The notes beneath the pieces are model-generated. The model was not told the DNA's origin. It saw only the letters and a list, made by a program, of their open reading frames with translations, and ran no database searches. From JANRLJ01 sp034437895 (GTDB lineage Bacteria > Chloroflexota > Anaerolineae > Aggregatilineales > Phototrophicaceae): DNA of 8,715 nt. Positions 6,221-8,715 of this stretch are shown here, piece by piece; position 1 is the stretch's first letter, and each line of letters starts with the position of its first letter. Made by a program: the position numbers and the translations under genes. Where the stretch lies: the NCBI GenBank assembly GCA_034437895.1, contig DAOTTO010000082.1, positions 1 to 8,715 on the forward strand, in the 5' to 3' direction.

Positions 6221-6304
6221 TTAACCGTCTAAACGGAGCGAGGACACCAAGTATTTGAACTTAAATTCTCCGTGTTCTCTGCGTCTCTGCGGTTAAATCT
6301 TTTT
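6221..6304. repeat. Degenerate intergenic palindrome after hemB, possible operon terminator
   Basis: TTAACCG (6221-6227) is the perfect inverse of CGGTTAA (6290-6296). The interior arms pair in part (for example ACGGAG near 6233 against the inverse of CTCTGCGT), giving a long imperfect hairpin. T-rich sequence follows (6300-6304), so it could end sir-hemCDB transcripts. The right arm, tctccgtgttctctgcgtct, resembles a repeat I recall as frequent in Chloroflexota and some other phyla; dispersal cannot be shown from one copy. Between hemB and this element (6175-6220) only A+T-rich spacer is seen. Confidence 0.6.
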
Positions 6305-6322
6305 CCAATTTCTTTCGCAAGT

Positions 6323-6560
6323 CTATTTATAGTAGCGAGCGCGGAGGTATTGTAGGCCGTTGTCGTCGGTCATCTGCCCAAGCGACGCAGTAGCCGAAGC
6401 CGATGGAGGGATCCGCCACAGCGTTATAAGCCTCAAAGGGACTGCCGAAGGGGTCATAGCTGGCGAGGTACTGCAGCACACCCGCACTGTCGGTCATCTA
6501 GCGCAGTGAGCCGAGGCCGTCCATGCCATAATAACGCCAGCCAACCGAGTCGGCTGGGGT
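6323..6560 (-). pseudogene. Decayed C-terminal fragment of an Rhs/YD-repeat core protein
   Basis: Minus-strand translation from 6560 reads TPADSVGWRYYGMDGLGSLR, then a TAG at 6498-6500, then MTDSAGVLQYLASYDPFGSP and PSIGFGYCVA. The match resumes in another frame near 6374-6385 as GQMTDDNGLQYLRARYYK, ending in TAG at 6323-6325. DGLGS(L/V)R, the TDSAGV...YDPFG block and GLQYLRARYY are the signature end of Rhs/YD-repeat shells. The internal TAG stands where the family usually has Gln, so a single C-to-T change explains it. A further TAA lies at 6561-6563. No start, no signal peptide and no toxin tip are present, so it is a broken remnant. The rest of the interval up to 6661 holds only spacer and the next gene's binding site. 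Confidence 0.8.
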
Positions 6561-6661
6561 TTAGGTCGAGCAATATTTATTTTCTCGTAGTGCATTTTGA
6601 GCGTCTTCGGGGTATATGTCTTATGACTTTAAAAGCCATCTGACCCAAACGGAGATGATTC

Positions 6662-8596
6662 ATGAATCTACTACCCACGAATGTGCTGTATTACGGCGAA
6701 GACAAATCCCTGCCCGCACGAATCCCGCTGCGCGCTGGGGCGCTTTCGATGATTTTTGAGGAAGGCGATCTACGTTATATCCGCCTGAATGACCGCTTGA
6801 TCTTACTGCGGCTGTATATCTCGGTACGCAATCATAATTGGGATACGGTTCTGCCCGTTATCAGCAATCTGGAAATTGAACGCCAGCCGGACTCCTTCAC
6901 CCTTCGTTTCCGCGCCGATCATCAGAAGGGCAATATTCACTTCGGCTGGAACGGTACGATTACAGGGAATAGCGACAGCACCCTTACGGTTGAGATGGAT
7001 GGCGAAATCCTCTCCACTTTCAAGCGCAATCGCATCGGCTTCTGTGTGCTGCATCCATCGACCCTCGCGGGGCAGGCGTGTGTCATCGAACATACCGACG
7101 GCACAGTCGAAAATGGTATTTTTCCAGATGACATCGACCCGCATCAAGCCTACTTCAATCTGCGCGTGATTACACATGAGGTCATCCCCGGCGTTCAGGC
7201 CGAAGTCCGTATGGAAGGCGATGCTTTTGAGATGGAAGATCAGCGCAACTGGTCGGACGCATCTTATAAAACCTACTGCACGCCGCTGGAACGCCCTTTT
7301 CCGGTGGAAGTAAAAACAGGCGACAAGATCAGCCAACGGGTTCAAATCAAGCTGAGTGGGGATATTCCCGAAAGTAGCATCGAATCCGACGAAAAAGCTG
7401 CATCGCTGCATTTTGAAATCGGCGAGGTCATCGGCAAGCTGCCTGCGATTGGCCTCAGCGTAAAATCGGATGTCAAGCCTTTAACCTCGACAGAGGCAGA
7501 TCGTTTGGCTGCGCTGAATCTGGCCTACATCCGCTGCGATCTTGCGCTGGATGCCGCGCCAACCGACCTCGAATCGGCCTTGAGTCAACTTAGTTACCCC
7601 AATCTTGAGTTAGCGCTGCACGTCACCGATAACGCCGAGCAGGAATTACGCCAATTTCGGACTCTGCTGGACAAAGCGAAACCCGCCGTCGTGCGCTGGC
7701 TGATCTTCCACAAAGGCGATAATTCGACAGATGCCAAATGGGTGCAGCTTGCGCGACAAATTTTGGGCGACACTGCTGCCCAATTCGGCACAGGATCGCT
7801 GACCAACTTTACCGAACTCAACCGAGAGCGCCCCGACACCGCAGCGCTGGATGTCGTCGCCTACGCCATGAATCCGCAGCGCCACAGCTTCGATAACGCC
7901 GCGCTGGTCGAGACTTTGCCCATACATGGCGTGACTGTGCAAAATGCGAAAAAATTCGCGGGGAAAGCCGGAGTCGCCGTCGGGCCGGTGACGTTCAAAG
8001 GCGGACTCAATCCGGTAGCGACCAGCCACGATGGCGATGAACACCCGAATGAACTTCCGGCGCAGGTCGATGTGCGGCAGATGTCGCTTTTCGGCGCGGG
8101 CTGGACGGTGGGCAGCATCAAATATTTAGCGGAAGCTGGCGCGACAAGTATCACCTATTATCAAATATTAGGCTGGTTGGGCGTGATGGAAACCGAGTCC
8201 GGATCGCCGCTGCCGGAGCAGTTTCGTTCCATCCCCGGCGGCGTGTTCCCCGTCTATCACGCGCTGGCGGACATCAATGCCTACGCCGCTGGACACGTCC
8301 GCAAAACCACCTCAAGCGACCCGATAATTGTGGAAGGAATCGCGCTTGCGCTGAATCATGATGTGCGTGTCGTGCTGGCGAACTTCACAGCGGAAACGCA
8401 GCGCGTAACCGTTACGGGCATACGCGGCGCGGCGCGGGTGCAATCGCTGGACAAAAGCAACGCCGAATCCGCCATGCGTGAGCCGGAAGCCTTCCGCACA
8501 CAACAAGTCACCTTCATGCAGGCAGGCATTGACGGTTTAGGTTTAACAATCGACCTGCTGCCCTTCGCCCTCGTGCGGATTGACAGCAGACAATAA
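6662..8596 (+). CDS. apnL: Probable D-apionate lactonase (ApnL family)
   Basis: If correctly assigned, it opens the lactone of D-apionate during catabolism of D-apiose, the branched sugar of plant cell-wall pectin and apiin. The 644-residue protein has no signal peptide or membrane segment, so it should be cytosolic. Residues about 20-235 form a beta-rich part with FEEGDLRYIRLND, VRNHNWDTVLP and a highly conserved-looking block MEGDAFEMEDQRNWSDASYK (184-203). Residues about 255-545 look like a TIM-barrel-type domain: GTGSLTNFTELNRERP (377-391), YAMNPQRHSFDNAALVETL (401-419), and the C-terminal barrel segment WTVGSIKYLAEAGATSITYY (481-500). The tail (550-640) is again beta-rich. I recognise the motif set from memory of ApnL proteins; a related lactonase or uncharacterised glycoside-hydrolase-like enzyme is possible. 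ATG 6662 has GGAG at 6651-6654, seven bases upstream. No other apiose genes are visible. Confidence 0.65.
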   Translation: MNLLPTNVLYYGEDKSLPARIPLRAGALSMIFEEGDLRYIRLNDRLILLRLYISVRNHNWDTVLPVISNLEIERQPDSFTLRFRADHQKGNIHFGWNGTITGNSDSTLTVEMDGEILSTFKRNRIGFCVLHPSTLAGQACVIEHTDGTVENGIFPDDIDPHQAYFNLRVITHEVIPGVQAEVRMEGDAFEMEDQRNWSDASYKTYCTPLERPFPVEVKTGDKISQRVQIKLSGDIPESSIESDEKAASLHFEIGEVIGKLPAIGLSVKSDVKPLTSTEADRLAALNLAYIRCDLALDAAPTDLESALSQLSYPNLELALHVTDNAEQELRQFRTLLDKAKPAVVRWLIFHKGDNSTDAKWVQLARQILGDTAAQFGTGSLTNFTELNRERPDTAALDVVAYAMNPQRHSFDNAALVETLPIHGVTVQNAKKFAGKAGVAVGPVTFKGGLNPVATSHDGDEHPNELPAQVDVRQMSLFGAGWTVGSIKYLAEAGATSITYYQILGWLGVMETESGSPLPEQFRSIPGGVFPVYHALADINAYAAGHVRKTTSSDPIIVEGIALALNHDVRVVLANFTAETQRVTVTGIRGAARVQSLDKSNAESAMREPEAFRTQQVTFMQAGIDGLGLTIDLLPFALVRIDSRQ

Positions 8597-8610
8597 ATTA
8601 GGACTTTCGC

Positions 8611-8715
8611 TTACCTCACCCCCCGGCTCCCTCTCCAATACTTGGAGAGGGGGAGAAAAACGCATCTTGAAGTCCCCTCTCCATGCAATGGGGAGGGGAT
8701 TTAGGGGTGGGGTAA
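8611..8715. repeat. MITE-like palindromic intergenic repeat at the right edge
   Basis: TTACCTCACCCC (8611-8622) and GGGGTGGGGTAA (8704-8715) are inverted terminal repeats with one mismatch. Inside are two strong hairpins: 8629-8638 with 8642-8651 (10 bp, 3-base loop) and 8674-8683 with 8689-8698 (10 bp, one G-U). There is no ORF. The layout suggests a small non-autonomous mobile element or a REP/BIME-type repeat, and closely similar G/C-run elements are common, as I recall, in Anaerolineae genomes. It could also end transcription of the preceding gene. It may continue beyond the window. Confidence 0.7.

Noticed and set aside
6537..6557. CCAGCC/GGCTGG hairpin before apnL
   Set aside because: It lies within the Rhs remnant, is not followed by a T-run and is most simply explained as leftover coding sequence.
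6597..6627. TTGAGC ... TATGAC as an apnL promoter
   Set aside because: The 19-bp spacing is poor and the -10 box weak; not supported strongly enough to annotate.
6803..7411. 202-codon minus-strand open frame opposite apnL
   Set aside because: No known motifs, and it lies fully antisense to a gene with clear conserved blocks; a shadow ORF of G+C-biased codons.

Overview
The window reads as bacterial chromosome, probably Chloroflexota (Anaerolineae-like). That assignment is an inference. It rests on the two kinds of intergenic repeat (an 'ACCTCACCCC...GGGGTGGGG' palindrome-rich element at the right edge and a 'tctccgtgttctctgcgtc' palindrome after hemB), which I associate with such genomes, and on the mixed GTG/TTG/ATG starts. 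No marker gene proves it. All intact genes lie on the plus strand.

Region 1 (1-1430): a cluster of hairpins at the left edge that probably ends an upstream gene, then a noticeably A+T-richer gene for an NYN (PIN-like) ribonuclease-type protein with two nearly identical C-terminal OST-HTH/LOTUS domains. Its neighbours give no functional link.

Region 2 (1431-6174): the heart of the window, a sulfite-reductase and tetrapyrrole operon. A perfect consensus sigma-70-type promoter (TTGACA, 16 bp, TATAAT) starts a leader RNA of roughly 200 nt. The leader encodes a short cysteine-rich peptide and ends in an intrinsic terminator just before sir. Three mutually exclusive RNA pairings can be drawn by hand: a protector, an antiterminator and the terminator. 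They are arranged exactly as in ribosome-mediated attenuation of the trp type, with tandem Cys codons at the control point. Behind it are sir (siroheme/4Fe-4S assimilatory sulfite reductase), hemC, hemD and hemB, all overlapping end to end. HemB, HemC and HemD turn 5-aminolevulinate into uroporphyrinogen III, the precursor of the siroheme that Sir needs. The operon therefore joins cofactor supply to the enzyme that makes sulfide for cysteine, apparently under cysteine control.

Region 3 (6175-6661): no intact gene. It holds a palindromic repeat that may end the operon and a decayed minus-strand C-terminal fragment of an Rhs/YD-repeat protein with in-frame stops and a frameshift.

Region 4 (6662-8715): one large gene resembling D-apionate lactonase (ApnL), standing alone in the visible sequence, followed by a MITE-like palindromic repeat that reaches the window edge.
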